Positions 18,629 through 26,744 of a DNA stretch of 64,000 bases are shown here, in pieces. The position numbers and the translations under genes are program-made. Origin of the DNA: Sphingomonas sp. JUb134 (GTDB lineage: Bacteria > Pseudomonadota > Alphaproteobacteria > Sphingomonadales > Sphingomonadaceae); NCBI RefSeq assembly GCF_004341505.2, contig NZ_SLYP02000001.1:3000501-3064500 (forward strand), written 5' to 3'. The notes beneath the pieces were generated by a model. It was given only the letters and a program-made list of their open reading frames with translations, ran no database searches and had not been told where the DNA came from. Numbering within the stretch: the first letter of the stretch is position 1; every line of letters starts with the position of its first letter.

Positions 18629-19181
18629 GATAAGCCAGTTCCTCCGCGGTCGAGTCGCGGCCCAGCGCGGCGTTGCGCGACGGAAAGCGACCGAAGCGCT
18701 CGATCACCTCCGCATGGGCCTGTGCGAACGCCAGGTTCGTCTCCAGCCCCGTTTCGGAAAAGCAGCGCAGGGCGAAGCGCTGCACGCCCCGATCCTCCGA
18801 ATGCATCAGCGGCATGTAGAGAAAGGCCCGGCGCGGCGGCTCGAACTTCGGCGCATAGCCCGCTGCGATGCCCGACAGCGCCAGTTCCAGCCCGAGCGGA
18901 TCGGCCGCGAACGCCGCTGCCGACCCGCGGTATAGGTTGCGCGAGAACTGGTCGACCAGCAGGATTGCCGCCAGCAACCGCTCGGGCGTGTCGCGCCATC
19001 CTTCGGCGTCCGTCGCGACCACCGCATCCCGCAAGGCGCCGAACCGCTCGCGGATGGCCGCATCCAGCGCCTCATCCTTGGCGAAATGCTGCTCCGGCGA
19101 GAGCTCGTCGAACCAGAAGTGCAGCACGGCATCCGCCGCGCGTTGGACTTCGCTTGGGTCCGCCCCTAGATCAGCCGCCAT
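18603..19181 (-). CDS. DUF924-family protein
   Basis: 192 residues matching the family outline: VLHFWFDELSPEQHFAKDEALD near the start, LAAILLVDQFSRNLYRGSAAAFAADPLG, then FLYMPLMHSEDRGVQ. The fold is an all-helical TPR-like domain; no activity is established. ATG at 19181 follows a GGGGG tract. The start codon shares the palindrome CATG with the divergent mtaB start, so no promoter lies between the two genes. Confidence 0.88.
   Translation of the reverse strand: MAADLGADPSEVQRAADAVLHFWFDELSPEQHFAKDEALDAAIRERFGALRDAVVATDAEGWRDTPERLLAAILLVDQFSRNLYRGSAAAFAADPLGLELALSGIAAGYAPKFEPPRRAFLYMPLMHSEDRGVQRFALRCFSETGLETNLAFAQAHAEVIERFGRFPSRNAALGRDSTAEELAYLSQPGAGW
18606..18624. terminator. Perfect inverted repeat in the overlap of two convergent genes
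   Basis: CCAACCAG and CTGGTTGG flank a three-base loop (CGC). The repeat lies between the minus-strand stop (18603-18605) and the plus-strand stop (18626-18628), inside both coding sequences. It can form the same hairpin from both transcripts, so a bidirectional end signal is plausible; no T tract is present. Confidence 0.45.
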
Positions 19182-20427
19182 GCCGCCCCCTTCTTCCGTG
19201 TTACCCGAGGTGATTTCCCTCGGCTGCCGGCTCAACATCGCCGAAAGCGAAACGATCCGCACGCTGCTAGGGTGCCGGGATGCGGTGGTTGTCAACAGCT
19301 GCGCCGTGACCAACGAGGCCGTGGCCGGCACCCGGCGCGCGATCCGCCGCGCGCGCCGCGATCGGCCGGACGCGGAACTGATCGTCACCGGTTGCGCAGC
19401 GCAGATCGATCCGCAGGGCTTCGCCGCCATGCCGGAGGTCGATCGCGTGATCGGCAACGCCGACAAGCTGCTGCCCGAGGCATGGGCCGGCCAGGAACCG
19501 GTGCGCGTGTCGGACTGGGACGCCGTGCGCAGCAATGCGCCGCACCTCGCCCCCGCCTTCGCCGCCCACGTCCGGGCGTTCGTGGAGGTGCAGAACGGCT
19601 GCGACCATCGCTGCACCTTTTGCGCCATCCCCTTCGGCCGCGGCCCTGCCCGCTCCGCACCGGCCGGTGCGGTGGTGGCGCGAGTCGCCGAGGTCGTCGC
19701 CGCCGGACACCGCGAGGTGGTGCTGACCGGCGTGGATCTCACCAGCTACGGTCACGACCTGCCCGGCCAGCCGAGCCTGGGCCAATTGGTCGAGCGCATC
19801 CTCACCCATGTGCCCACACTCGAGCGGCTGCGGCTGTCGTCGCTCGATTCGATCGAGATCGACGACCGGCTGATGGCGCTGCTCACCGGCGAGCCGCGGG
19901 TGCTGCCGCACGTCCACCTCTCGCTCCAGGCCGGCAATGACCTGATCCTCAAGCGGATGAAGCGCCGCCATCTGCGCGCCGACGCCGTAGCGATGGTCGC
20001 ACGGTTGAAGGCCGCGCGCCCGGAGATCGCGATCGGGGCGGACCTGATCGCCGGCTTCCCGACGGAGGATGACGCGATGTTCGCGGATACGCTGGCGCTG
20101 CTCGACGATTGCGACATCGTCCATGCGCACATCTTTCCGTTTTCGCCGCGTGCAGGAACGCCGGCTGCGCGCATGCCACAGGTGAACCCAGGCGTGGCGC
20201 GGGAGCGCGCGGCCACGCTGCGCGCCCGTGCGGCCGAGCGCCGTACGGAATGGCTGCGCCGGCACGTCGGCACGCGGCAACGTGTTCTGGTGGAACGACC
20301 CGGCGACCGCGGACATGCGGAAGCCTTTGCGGAAGTAGGATTGGATCGAACAATGCAGGCAGGGACCATCGCCGACGTGGCAATCATCGCCGTCGAGCAG
20401 AACCGGCTGGTGGGAGTGGCGGCATGA
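19180..20427 (+). CDS. mtaB: tRNA t6A37 methylthiotransferase MtaB
   Basis: 415 residues. A radical-SAM enzyme converting t6A37 to ms2t6A37 in tRNA. The N-terminal UPF0004 domain has cysteines in SLGCRLN, VNSCAVT and TGCAAQ for one iron-sulfur cluster. The radical-SAM cluster motif is CDHRCTFC (about residue 145), and a C-terminal TRAM-like region follows. ATG at 19180 has no visible ribosome site; GTG at 19198 is an alternative. First gene of an operon with ftsY and yciB, joined by ATGA overlap. Confidence 0.93.
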   Translation: MPPPSSVLPEVISLGCRLNIAESETIRTLLGCRDAVVVNSCAVTNEAVAGTRRAIRRARRDRPDAELIVTGCAAQIDPQGFAAMPEVDRVIGNADKLLPEAWAGQEPVRVSDWDAVRSNAPHLAPAFAAHVRAFVEVQNGCDHRCTFCAIPFGRGPARSAPAGAVVARVAEVVAAGHREVVLTGVDLTSYGHDLPGQPSLGQLVERILTHVPTLERLRLSSLDSIEIDDRLMALLTGEPRVLPHVHLSLQAGNDLILKRMKRRHLRADAVAMVARLKAARPEIAIGADLIAGFPTEDDAMFADTLALLDDCDIVHAHIFPFSPRAGTPAARMPQVNPGVARERAATLRARAAERRTEWLRRHVGTRQRVLVERPGDRGHAEAFAEVGLDRTMQAGTIADVAIIAVEQNRLVGVAA

Positions 20428-21359
20428 GCGCATCGTGGCACGAACGGCTGCTCGGGGGCTTTCGCAAGACCTCTGACCGGCTGATGGGAAACCTCGCCGG
20501 CCTCTCGGCCGCGCGACTGGACGAAGAGACGCTCGACGAGATCGAGGAGGCGCTGATCGCCTCCGATCTTGGGCCGGAGACCGCCGCGCGCGTCCGTGCC
20601 CGGCTCGCCGAGGGCCAGTATGAGCGCAACATGGAGGAGCTTGGCATCCGCCTGGTGGTGGCCGAGGAGGTCGAGCGCTCGCTCGCCAAGGTCGCGAAGC
20701 CCCTGGAGATCGAGGCGTTTCCGCGCCCGCAGGTCATCCTGGTGATCGGCGTCAACGGTTCGGGCAAGACCACCACCATCGCCAAGCTCGCCAAGACCCT
20801 GGTCGACCAGGACTATGGCGTGATGCTCGCCGCCGGCGACACCTTCCGCGCCGCCGCGATCGGCCAATTGCGCACCTGGGCCGAGCGGATCGGCGTGCCG
20901 ATCGTCTCGGGCGCCGAGGGCGGCGACGCCGCCGGTATCGTCTATGAGGCGGTGAAGCAGGCAACGGCTACCGGCATCGACGTGCTGATCGTCGACACCG
21001 CCGGGCGCCTCCAGAACAAGCGCGAGCTGATGGACGAGCTCGCCAAGATCCGCCGCGTGCTCGGCCGCCTCAACCCGGAGGCGCCGCACGATGTGGTGCT
21101 CGTGCTCGATGCCACGACCGGCCAGAACGCACTCAACCAGATCGAGGTGTTCAAGGAGACCGCCGGCGTCACCGGCCTCGTCATGACCAAGCTCGACGGC
21201 ACGGCGCGGGGCGGCGTGCTGGTCGCGGCGGCCGAGCGCTACGGCCTGCCGATCCACGCGATCGGCGTCGGCGAGACCGCTGACGACCTGCGCGGCTTCG
21301 ACGCCAATGAAGTGGCCCGCATCATCGCCGGCGTCGACCAGGGAAGGAACCTGCGATGA
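20424..21359 (+). CDS. ftsY: Signal recognition particle receptor FtsY
   Basis: 311 residues, short because it lacks the long acidic A domain of E. coli FtsY, as usual in alphaproteobacteria. NG domain: [18 protein letters not shown] (P loop), [37 protein letters not shown], and the C-terminal [16 protein letters not shown]. It docks the Ffh-ribosome complex at the inner membrane. ATG at 20424 overlaps the mtaB stop (ATGA), and its own stop overlaps the next start. Confidence 0.97.
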   Translation: MSASWHERLLGGFRKTSDRLMGNLAGLSAARLDEETLDEIEEALIASDLGPETAARVRARLAEGQYERNMEELGIRLVVAEEVERSLAKVAKPLEIEAFPRPQVILVIGVNGSGKTTTIAKLAKTLVDQDYGVMLAAGDTFRAAAIGQLRTWAERIGVPIVSGAEGGDAAGIVYEAVKQATATGIDVLIVDTAGRLQNKRELMDELAKIRRVLGRLNPEAPHDVVLVLDATTGQNALNQIEVFKETAGVTGLVMTKLDGTARGGVLVAAAERYGLPIHAIGVGETADDLRGFDANEVARIIAGVDQGRNLR

Positions 21360-21994
21360 GCACGACCGCGCCGCCGAAGGAGGCGAGCCCCGGGCTGCGC
21401 ATGGCGCTCGACTACGGGCCGCTGGCCGTGTTCTTCGCTACCAACCTGCTTGCCGGCAAGCTGCACCTGCCCAACATGGTTGACAGCCTGGCGCGCGTGC
21501 TGATCGCGACGGCCGCCTTCATGGTGGCGACCTTCGTCGCCATCCTGGTGTCGCACATCAAGACCGGTCGCATCTCGCCGATGCTGTGGATCACCGGCGG
21601 GCTCGTCCTCGTGTTCGGGGGGCTCACGCTCTGGTTCCGCGACGACACCTTCATCAAGGTGAAGCCGACGATCGTCTATGCGATGTTCTCGGCCATCCTG
21701 GGCTTCGGTCTCGCCACCGGTCGGCCGCTGCTTCAGTCGCTGCTGGAGGGCGCCTACCCGGGCCTCTCAGCCGAGGGCTGGCGCAAGCTGACGATCAACT
21801 GGACCGGCTTCTTCGCCGCCATGGCGGTGCTCAACGAACTGGTCTGGCGCAACACCAGCTGGGACTTCTGGGTCGGCTTCAAGCTGTGGGGTGCGGTGCC
21901 GCTGACGCTGTTGTTTGCGATCGCCAACGTGCCGATGCTGCTGCGCCACGGCCTGACGACGGAAAAGGAAGCGCCGGTTCCGCCCGAGGGCTGA
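21356..21994 (+). CDS. yciB: Inner membrane protein YciB / septation protein A
   Basis: 212 residues with about five to six membrane helices. Family signature near the N-terminus: LDYGPLAVFFATNLL, then KPTIVYAMFSAILG and LNELVWRNTSWDFWVGFKLWG. YciB proteins (also called IspZ) affect envelope and septum integrity. ATG at 21356 overlaps the ftsY stop. A strong terminator 33 bases after the stop ends the operon. Confidence 0.94.
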   Translation: MSTTAPPKEASPGLRMALDYGPLAVFFATNLLAGKLHLPNMVDSLARVLIATAAFMVATFVAILVSHIKTGRISPMLWITGGLVLVFGGLTLWFRDDTFIKVKPTIVYAMFSAILGFGLATGRPLLQSLLEGAYPGLSAEGWRKLTINWTGFFAAMAVLNELVWRNTSWDFWVGFKLWGAVPLTLLFAIANVPMLLRHGLTTEKEAPVPPEG

Positions 21995-22026
21995 GCCGCG
22001 GCACTGCCCGCTTCCTCCGGAAACAC

Positions 22027-22057
22027 AAAAGGCGCGCCAGCAATGGCGCGCCTTTTT
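22027..22057. terminator. Bidirectional Rho-independent terminator
   Basis: AAAA, an 8-bp stem GGCGCGCC / GGCGCGCC with a six-base loop, then TTTTT. It ends the mtaB-ftsY-yciB transcript on the plus strand. On the minus strand it follows directly (3 bases) after the stop of the last small gene of the cold-shock unit, with TTTT in that direction too. Confidence 0.9.
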
Positions 22058-22060
22058 GGT

Positions 22061-22198
22061 TCATCCGAGCACTTCGCGAACCGCAGCACGGGCGATCGCC
22101 TGCATCTGGCGATCCGCGGCCGACTGTCGGCGGGCCGTTGGAACGGCGGCTTCGGGAATGGGGAAACTGGAGGTGTTCTGCGTGGTAAAAAACTTCAC
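22061..22198 (-). CDS. Putative 45-aa protein downstream of the cold-shock gene
   Basis: GTG at 22198 starts a 45-residue basic-amphipathic product (KFFTTQNTSSFPIP..., ending MQAIARAAVREVLG). AGGA lies seven bases upstream and overlaps the stop codon (TAG, 22207-22209) of the preceding small gene, suggesting coupling. The stop is three bases before a strong terminator, which supports the frame being translated. No family recognised; could be a regulatory or unstructured small protein. Confidence 0.5.
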   Translation of the reverse strand: MKFFTTQNTSSFPIPEAAVPTARRQSAADRQMQAIARAAVREVLG

Positions 22199-22206
22199 TC
22201 GGTATC

Positions 22207-22395
22207 CTAAAGGACGGGGACCGGCCCGGCACCTTCGCGTTCGGCGCGAAGCTTGTCGACGCGCTCCTGGCGCTCCGCCATCGCCACCCAGGCCGCTTCG
22301 GCCCGGAGACAACGATCGCGCACCATGTCCAGCGTCGCCGCCTCTGCATCGGCATGGGCCTGTGCGGCGTGCTCACGATAGCTTAGCTGTGCCAT
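22207..22395 (-). CDS. Small helical protein of unknown function (62 aa)
   Basis: 62 residues, charged and probably all-helical (HAAQAHADAEAATLD, AERQERVDKLRAERE). ATG at 22395 has GGAG about nine bases upstream. It lies 62 bases after the cold-shock gene with a strong hairpin between, then leads into a still smaller frame. Looks like a real gene; I do not recognise the family. Confidence 0.65.
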   Translation of the reverse strand: MAQLSYREHAAQAHADAEAATLDMVRDRCLRAEAAWVAMAERQERVDKLRAEREGAGPVPVL

Positions 22396-22419
22396 GGACG
22401 GGTCTCCCGTAAAGAGCTC

Positions 22420-22441
22420 GGCGGCGCCGGATGGCGCCGCC
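22420..22441 (-). terminator. Hairpin between cold-shock gene and small gene
   Basis: Perfect 9-bp stem (GGCGGCGCC / GGCGCCGCC) with a four-base loop, starting 15 bases after the cold-shock stop codon. Only a weak T run (CTCTTTAC) follows on the minus strand, so partial termination or attenuation is likelier than a full stop. Confidence 0.55.
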
Positions 22442-22456
22442 GGGTCGCCGTCCGAC

Positions 22457-22669
22457 TTAGTCGGCCGGCTGAAGGTTCACCGCTGCCATCTTGCCGCGGC
22501 GATCCTGCTCCAGCTCGTACGAAACGCGCTGGTTCTGGTTGAGGGTGATCATGCCGGCCCGCTCGACTGCCGTGATGTGGACGAAAGCGTCGTCGCCGCC
22601 CGTATCCGGCGCGATGAAGCCATAGCCCTTGTCGGCATTGAAGAACTTGACGGTGCCGAGAATGCTCAT
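22457..22669 (-). CDS. Cold-shock-domain protein
   Basis: 70 residues, a single cold-shock domain with RNA-binding motifs KGYGFI (RNP1) and DAFVHI (RNP2). Such proteins melt mRNA structure. The C-terminus reads GKMAAVNLQPAD. About 200 bases of untranslated leader lie upstream, long enough for the thermosensitive leader known in the cspA family. Two tiny genes follow before a terminator. Confidence 0.93.
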   Translation of the reverse strand: MSILGTVKFFNADKGYGFIAPDTGGDDAFVHITAVERAGMITLNQNQRVSYELEQDRRGKMAAVNLQPAD

Positions 22670-22873
22670 GGGGTATTCCTTCTTATCGGCGCGCCCGCGT
22701 GTCGGGAGCGCTTGCGCTCAAACACAGGGAAAGAAGGAAGCGGGAGCCGCAAAGCGCCGAAAACCGTCAATATGCGACTGTAGCAGCGCTTATATGGCAG
22801 CGCAGGGCAAAATTAACAAGGATGTCCGACCAAATATTTTCGACCGCCATCAGGATTTTCCACCGCGTCGTAA
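22670..22873 (-). promoter_or_regulatory. Leader/promoter region of the cold-shock gene
   Basis: This gap is AT-richer than its surroundings (for example 22800-22880) and holds no convincing gene. It must contain the promoter and leader of the cold-shock gene. An AAGGAA-type ribosome site lies next to the ATG at 22669. I could not fold the leader. Confidence 0.45.
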
Positions 22874-22904
22874 AAACAAAGGGCGGGAAGTTTCCTTCCC
22901 GCCC
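22874..22904 (-). terminator. Rho-independent terminator of superoxide dismutase
   Basis: Perfect 9-bp stem (22881-22889 with 22896-22904) and six-base loop, followed on the minus strand by TTTGTTTTT. It lies six bases after the dismutase stop codon. Confidence 0.9.
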
Positions 22905-22910
22905 CGTCGT

Positions 22911-23522
22911 TCATGCCTTGGCCGCTTCGTAGCGCTGGTTTGCCACGTCCCAGTCGACGACATTCCACCAGGCCTTCAGATATTCGGGCCGGGCGTTGCG
23001 ATAGGTGATGTAATAGGCGTGTTCCCAGACGTCATTGCCCAGGATCGGCGTGCCCTTCACCGGCGCCACGTCCATCAGCGGATTGTCCTGATTCGGGGTT
23101 GAGGTGATGGCGAGTTCGCCGTCCTCGCCCACGATCAGCCAGGCCCAGCCGGAACCGAACTGGTTCGCACCGGCGGTGTTGAACTGCTCCTTGAAGGCCT
23201 CGACCGAGCCGAACTTGGCGTCGATCGCGTCCTTGAGCGCGCCGGTCGGCTGCGAGCCGCCGCCCTTCATCGTCTTCCAGAAGAAGTCGTGGTTCCAATA
23301 GCCGCCGCCGTTGTTGCGCAGCTTGGCCGGCGCGCCCGACATGTTGGCCAGGATCTGCTCAATCGTCTTGCCCTCAAGGGTCGGGTCCTCGCCGATCGCC
23401 TCGTTCAGCTTGTCCGTATAGGCCTTGTGATGCTTGTCGTGGTGGAGCGTCATCGTCTCCTTGTCGATGGTCGGCTCCAGCGCGTCATAGGCGTAGGGCA
23501 GCGGGGGAAGTTCGAAAGCCAT
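22911..23522 (-). CDS. Superoxide dismutase, Fe/Mn family
   Basis: 203 residues. Metal ligands are seen in LHHDKHHKAY, WNHDFFW and DVWEHAYY. Often annotated sodB, but two metal-selectivity sites look manganese-like: NNGGGYWNH (Gly where FeSOD has Gln) and NQDNPLM (Gln where FeSOD has Ala/Gly). The enzyme could thus be Mn-specific or cambialistic. It dismutates superoxide in the cytoplasm; no signal peptide. It stands alone with its own terminator. Confidence 0.96.
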   Translation of the reverse strand: MAFELPPLPYAYDALEPTIDKETMTLHHDKHHKAYTDKLNEAIGEDPTLEGKTIEQILANMSGAPAKLRNNGGGYWNHDFFWKTMKGGGSQPTGALKDAIDAKFGSVEAFKEQFNTAGANQFGSGWAWLIVGEDGELAITSTPNQDNPLMDVAPVKGTPILGNDVWEHAYYITYRNARPEYLKAWWNVVDWDVANQRYEAAKA

Positions 23523-23650
23523 GACGGTTCCTCCTTGATGGATTTTGCGATGTCGAACGCGGGCGCGACCGGATGGCTCCGGTCGTTACGGTCGCGTTCT
23601 AGGTAAGCTGCGGTGCGCCGTGCGCAACCTCCGATCGGCGCATGCGCAGG

Positions 23651-24688
23651 TCATCCGCCGCCCTGCCCCAGCAGATTGTGCCGGCGCAGCGCGTGGCGCA
23701 GCTGGTCGTAGCTCAGCCCCAGCGCCTCCGCCGTGGTGCGCTGGTTGAAGCGGTTCTCGGCAAGCGCGCGCGACAGCAGCTCGCGTTCGAAGCGGTTGAC
23801 CCGCGTCTTGAAGTCGGCCGGCTCGAAGTCGTGCTCCACCGGCACCTCGGCCGTCGTTGGCGGCCCCGGCTCGGCCACGGCGGGCGCCACCGATGCGGGT
23901 GCCTGGCCGCGCGGACGATAGGGCGATGCGAAGGGGTCGATCTCGATGCCGTCGATCGGCCCCGGACGTTCCCAGCGATAGACGGCGCGCTCCACCACAT
24001 TGCGCAGCTCGCGCACGTTTCCGGGCCAGGGATGGCTGGTGAGCGCGTCGAGCGCGGCGGGGCCGAAACCCGGCCACACCTCGCGCCCGATCTCCGCCGC
24101 CATGCGGCGCCCGAAGAACTCGGCGAGCACTGGGATGTCGCCGGCGCGCGCACGCAGCGGCGGCAGCGTCACCACTTCGAACGACAGCCGGTCGAGCAGG
24201 TCGGCACGGAAGGTCCCCGCCGCCACACGATCGGGCAGATGCTCGTTGGTCGCCGCCACGATGCGGACGTCGACGTGGAGCGGCCGCGAGGATCCGATCC
24301 GCGTCACCTCGCCATATTCCACCGCGCGCAGCAACCGGTCCTGCGCCGCCATCGACAACGTACCCAGCTCGTCCAGGAACAAGGTACCGCGATCGGCCTC
24401 CTCGAACCGTCCTGCCCGCGCCTTGGTGGCCCCGGTGAAGGCGCCCGCCTCGTGCCCGAACAGCTCTGCCTCGATCAGCGTCTCCGGGAGGGCCGCGCAG
24501 TTCATCACCACCAGCGGCTGGTCCCAGCGGGGCGACAGGCGGTGCAGACGCTCGGCCACCAGTTCCTTGCCGGTCCCGCGCTCGCCGATCACCAGCACCG
24601 GGCGGTCCAGCGCCGCGGCGCGGCTGGCCCGTTCCAGCGTGTCGAGGAAGGCCGTCGACTGGCCGATGACTTGGGTCGTGCGCTCCAT
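23651..24688 (-). CDS. pspF: Sigma-54 activator PspF
   Basis: 345 residues without an N-terminal sensing domain, as in PspF. The AAA+ domain has GERGTGKE (Walker A), the sigma-54 contact loop GAFTGA, LFLDELGTL (Walker B) and HPWPGNVRELRN. A proline-rich linker follows, then a Fis-type helix-turn-helix (TTAEALGLSYDQLRHALRRH). It is divergent from the psp operon. In known systems PspA holds PspF inactive until membrane stress. ATG at 24688 starts MERTTQVIGQS. Confidence 0.94.
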   Translation of the reverse strand: MERTTQVIGQSTAFLDTLERASRAAALDRPVLVIGERGTGKELVAERLHRLSPRWDQPLVVMNCAALPETLIEAELFGHEAGAFTGATKARAGRFEEADRGTLFLDELGTLSMAAQDRLLRAVEYGEVTRIGSSRPLHVDVRIVAATNEHLPDRVAAGTFRADLLDRLSFEVVTLPPLRARAGDIPVLAEFFGRRMAAEIGREVWPGFGPAALDALTSHPWPGNVRELRNVVERAVYRWERPGPIDGIEIDPFASPYRPRGQAPASVAPAVAEPGPPTTAEVPVEHDFEPADFKTRVNRFERELLSRALAENRFNQRTTAEALGLSYDQLRHALRRHNLLGQGGG

Positions 24689-24788
24689 GCCGGAAGCTTG
24701 GCGCAGTTTCCCAACTGTTAGCAACGGCTTTGTTGCGGCACGACGACGACACTCCCGAGCACGGCGGATTTCTGCCATTTCTGAAAAC

Positions 24789-24804
24789 TGGCACGGCTCC
24801 TGCA
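24789..24804 (+). promoter_or_regulatory. Sigma-54 promoter of the psp operon
   Basis: TGGCAC at -24 and TGCA at -12 with exactly ten bases between the invariant GG and GC, the sigma-54 spacing. It lies 56 bases before the first small gene and 100 bases from the divergent pspF start, leaving room for PspF sites upstream. Confidence 0.85.
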
Positions 24805-24859
24805 ATGCAAGGGACAAGCTCAGCAATCGGGCAGCACAACAGGTTCAGGGAGCACCACG

Positions 24860-25006
24860 ATGACGACCTACAACGCTACGAGCCTCAGCCGGACCCTCGC
24901 CAGCCTGATCGGCGCCTTGGTCCTCAGCACGGTGACGCTGGCGGCAACGACCAGCACCGGCCCGGCTCCGGCCTTCGCAGTATCCGCCGGCCACGCGATC
25001 GCGTGA
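24860..25006 (+). CDS. 48-aa membrane/secreted peptide, first gene of the psp operon
   Basis: ATG at 24860 follows AGGGAG (spacing seven) and encodes 48 residues: a polar N-terminus (MTTYNATSLSRTL), a hydrophobic helix (ASLIGALVLSTVTLAA) and a small-residue tail ending GHAIA. It sits directly behind the sigma-54 promoter and ahead of pspA, so it should be the most strongly induced product. Could be a membrane-damage sensor, a signal-peptide-like peptide, or a leader. Family unknown to me. Confidence 0.7.
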   Translation: MTTYNATSLSRTLASLIGALVLSTVTLAATTSTGPAPAFAVSAGHAIA

Positions 25007-25014
25007 CCGACGGC

Positions 25015-25050
25015 GGGCCGGGGCGGGATGTTGCCCCCTCGCCCCGGCCC
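25015..25050 (+). terminator. Strong hairpin between the 48-aa gene and pspA
   Basis: Perfect 11-bp stem (GGGCCGGGGCG, 25015-25025, with 25040-25050) and 14-base loop, starting nine bases after the small gene's stop. No T tract follows, so it may attenuate or stabilise the upstream mRNA rather than end transcription. Confidence 0.6.
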
Positions 25051-25079
25051 AACCGGAACACACACAGGAGTTTGAATCG

Positions 25080-25745
25080 ATGGGTATCTTTTCCCGCACC
25101 CGAGACATCATCGCCGCCAACGTCACCGATCTGCTCGACAAGGCGGAAGATCCCTCCAAGATGATCCGCATGATCATCCTTGAGATGGAGGAGACGCTGG
25201 TCGAGGTTCGGGCATCCGCCGCGCGCACCATCGCCGATCAGAAGGAGATGCGTCGCCACATCGCCAAGCTGCAGGGTCTGCAGGAAAGCTGGACCGAAAA
25301 GGCCGAGCTCGCCCTGTCGAAGAACCGCGAGGATTTGGCCAAGGCGGCGCTGATCGAGCGCAAGAAGGCCGCCGACATGGTCGAGCAGCTTTCCGGCGAG
25401 ATCCGCGTCCTCGACGACTCGCTGCGCAGCTCGGAAGAGGACATCGCCAAGCTGCAGAACAAGCTGCGCGAGGCGCGTACCCGCCAGAACGCGATCATGA
25501 CCCGGCTGGAAAGCGCCAACAACCGCAGCCGCCTGCGCGAGATGTATGCCGGCTCCAAGACCAACGAGGCGTTCAGCCGCTTCGAGGTGCTGGAACGCCG
25601 CGCCGATCTGGCCGAGGGTCGCGCCGACGCGCTGGGCATGGGTCAGGTCAAGACGCTGGAGGAAGAGATCGCCGAGCTCCAGTCGGCCGAAAAGATCGAC
25701 GCCGAGCTCGCCGCCCTGAAGGCGCGCATGAACAAGGAGGGCTGA
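25080..25745 (+). CDS. pspA: Phage shock protein A
   Basis: 221 residues, an ESCRT-III-like PspA/IM30 protein made almost wholly of helices. The start GIFSRTRDIIAANVTDLLDKAEDPSKMIRMII is the usual amphipathic membrane-binding helix and first core helix; long coiled coils follow. It binds damaged inner membrane and inhibits PspF. ATG at 25080 has AGGAG upstream. The next gene starts one base after its stop. Confidence 0.97.
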   Translation: MGIFSRTRDIIAANVTDLLDKAEDPSKMIRMIILEMEETLVEVRASAARTIADQKEMRRHIAKLQGLQESWTEKAELALSKNREDLAKAALIERKKAADMVEQLSGEIRVLDDSLRSSEEDIAKLQNKLREARTRQNAIMTRLESANNRSRLREMYAGSKTNEAFSRFEVLERRADLAEGRADALGMGQVKTLEEEIAELQSAEKIDAELAALKARMNKEG

Positions 25746-25746
25746 G

Positions 25747-26016
25747 ATGGACGACTTCCTCTCCGTCGCGGTGCCGATCGTCACGCTGTTCATCGGACTG
25801 CCGTGGCTGATCCTGCACTACATCACGCGGTGGAAGCAGGCGCCGACCCTGACCGGTGAGGACGAGAAGCTGCTCGACGAGATGCACTTCACGGCCCGCC
25901 GGCTGGAAGAACGCCTCCAGACGATCGAACGCATCGTCGCTGCCGACAACCCGGATTTCCGTCCTTCCGCGCCGGACGCTGCGGACCGTGAAATCGACTT
26001 TTCCCGGAGGAACTGA
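25747..26016 (+). CDS. pspB: Phage shock protein B
   Basis: 89 residues. One N-terminal membrane helix (VAVPIVTLFIGLPWLILHY), then the PspB pattern KWK-like TRWKQAP, LDEMHFTARRLEERLQTIERIV. E. coli PspB is about 74 residues; the extra tail ends DAADREIDFSRR and resembles the ends of the four following proteins. AAGGAGG precedes the ATG. Acts with PspC as membrane-stress sensor. Confidence 0.93.
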   Translation: MDDFLSVAVPIVTLFIGLPWLILHYITRWKQAPTLTGEDEKLLDEMHFTARRLEERLQTIERIVAADNPDFRPSAPDAADREIDFSRRN

Positions 26017-26017
26017 G

Positions 26018-26398
26018 ATGACCGCGCAACGCACCAAATTCTACCTCGACAAGCAGAATGCGAAGTGGTCGGGCGTGTGCTCCGGCATCGCGGACTACAC
26101 CGGTGTCGAGACGATGTGGATCCGCATCGGCGCCGTCCTGCTGACGTTGGCCGGCGGCTTCCCCTGGACCCTCATCGCCTATGCGATGATCGCCTGGATG
26201 GCGCCCAAGAAGCCGGTCGGCCTCTACGACAGCGAGGAGGATGCGAAGTTCTGGCAGGGCGTGCGCTCCAACCCGAAGCGCTCGACCGCGGAGATCCGCT
26301 CCACCTTCCGCGACATCGACCGCCGGCTGGCCGACATCGAGATGTTCTACACCAGCCGCAACACGCGCCTGGCCGACGAGATCGACAGCCTGCGCTGA
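26018..26398 (+). CDS. pspC: Phage shock protein C
   Basis: 126 residues. The PspC domain covers about residues 5-70 (FYLDKQNAKWSGVCSGIADYTGV, then a hydrophobic helix WIRIGAVLLTLAGGFPWTLIAYAMIAWMAP). The cytosolic tail ends with RLADIEMFYTSRNTRLADEI followed by DSLR, which aligns without gaps to the ends of the next three proteins. GGAGG precedes the ATG at 26018. Confidence 0.94.
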   Translation: MTAQRTKFYLDKQNAKWSGVCSGIADYTGVETMWIRIGAVLLTLAGGFPWTLIAYAMIAWMAPKKPVGLYDSEEDAKFWQGVRSNPKRSTAEIRSTFRDIDRRLADIEMFYTSRNTRLADEIDSLR

Positions 26399-26431
26399 GC
26401 GATTCCCGGGGGGCAAACAGGAGGAAGTATC

Positions 26432-26722
26432 ATGAGCTGGAGTGGACCGGGTTTCGTCATCGCCCTGATCGCGATCTCGACCTTCGGATTGGTGCTCAAC
26501 AACTGGATCCCTGCCCGCCACGGCTATCCGGTGGAGAACGAGTGGTCGGGCCTCAGCCGCAAGGAGGACCCCGAAGCCGAGCGCAAGATCGCGCTGCTTT
26601 CGAGCGAGAACGAGCGCCTGACCGGCAAGATCGGCCGGCTGGAAGAGCGGATCGCCGTGCTCGAGCGCATCGCCACCGATCCCGCCGCCCGCACGGCGCG
26701 CGAAATCGACGCGCTGCGCTGA
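26432..26722 (+). CDS. PspB-like small membrane coiled-coil protein
   Basis: 96 residues. One membrane helix (about 7-25), then RHGYPVENEW, a charged segment, and a coiled coil with ERLTGKIGRLEERIAVLERI, ending REIDALR. The RHGYP..W motif recurs in the next protein (KHGYPLDGAW). AGGAGG precedes the ATG. It is probably another envelope-stress partner of the PspA/B/C set; no family name is claimed. Confidence 0.85.
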   Translation: MSWSGPGFVIALIAISTFGLVLNNWIPARHGYPVENEWSGLSRKEDPEAERKIALLSSENERLTGKIGRLEERIAVLERIATDPAARTAREIDALR

Positions 26723-26744
26723 GCCCGACGAGAGGAGATCTGAG

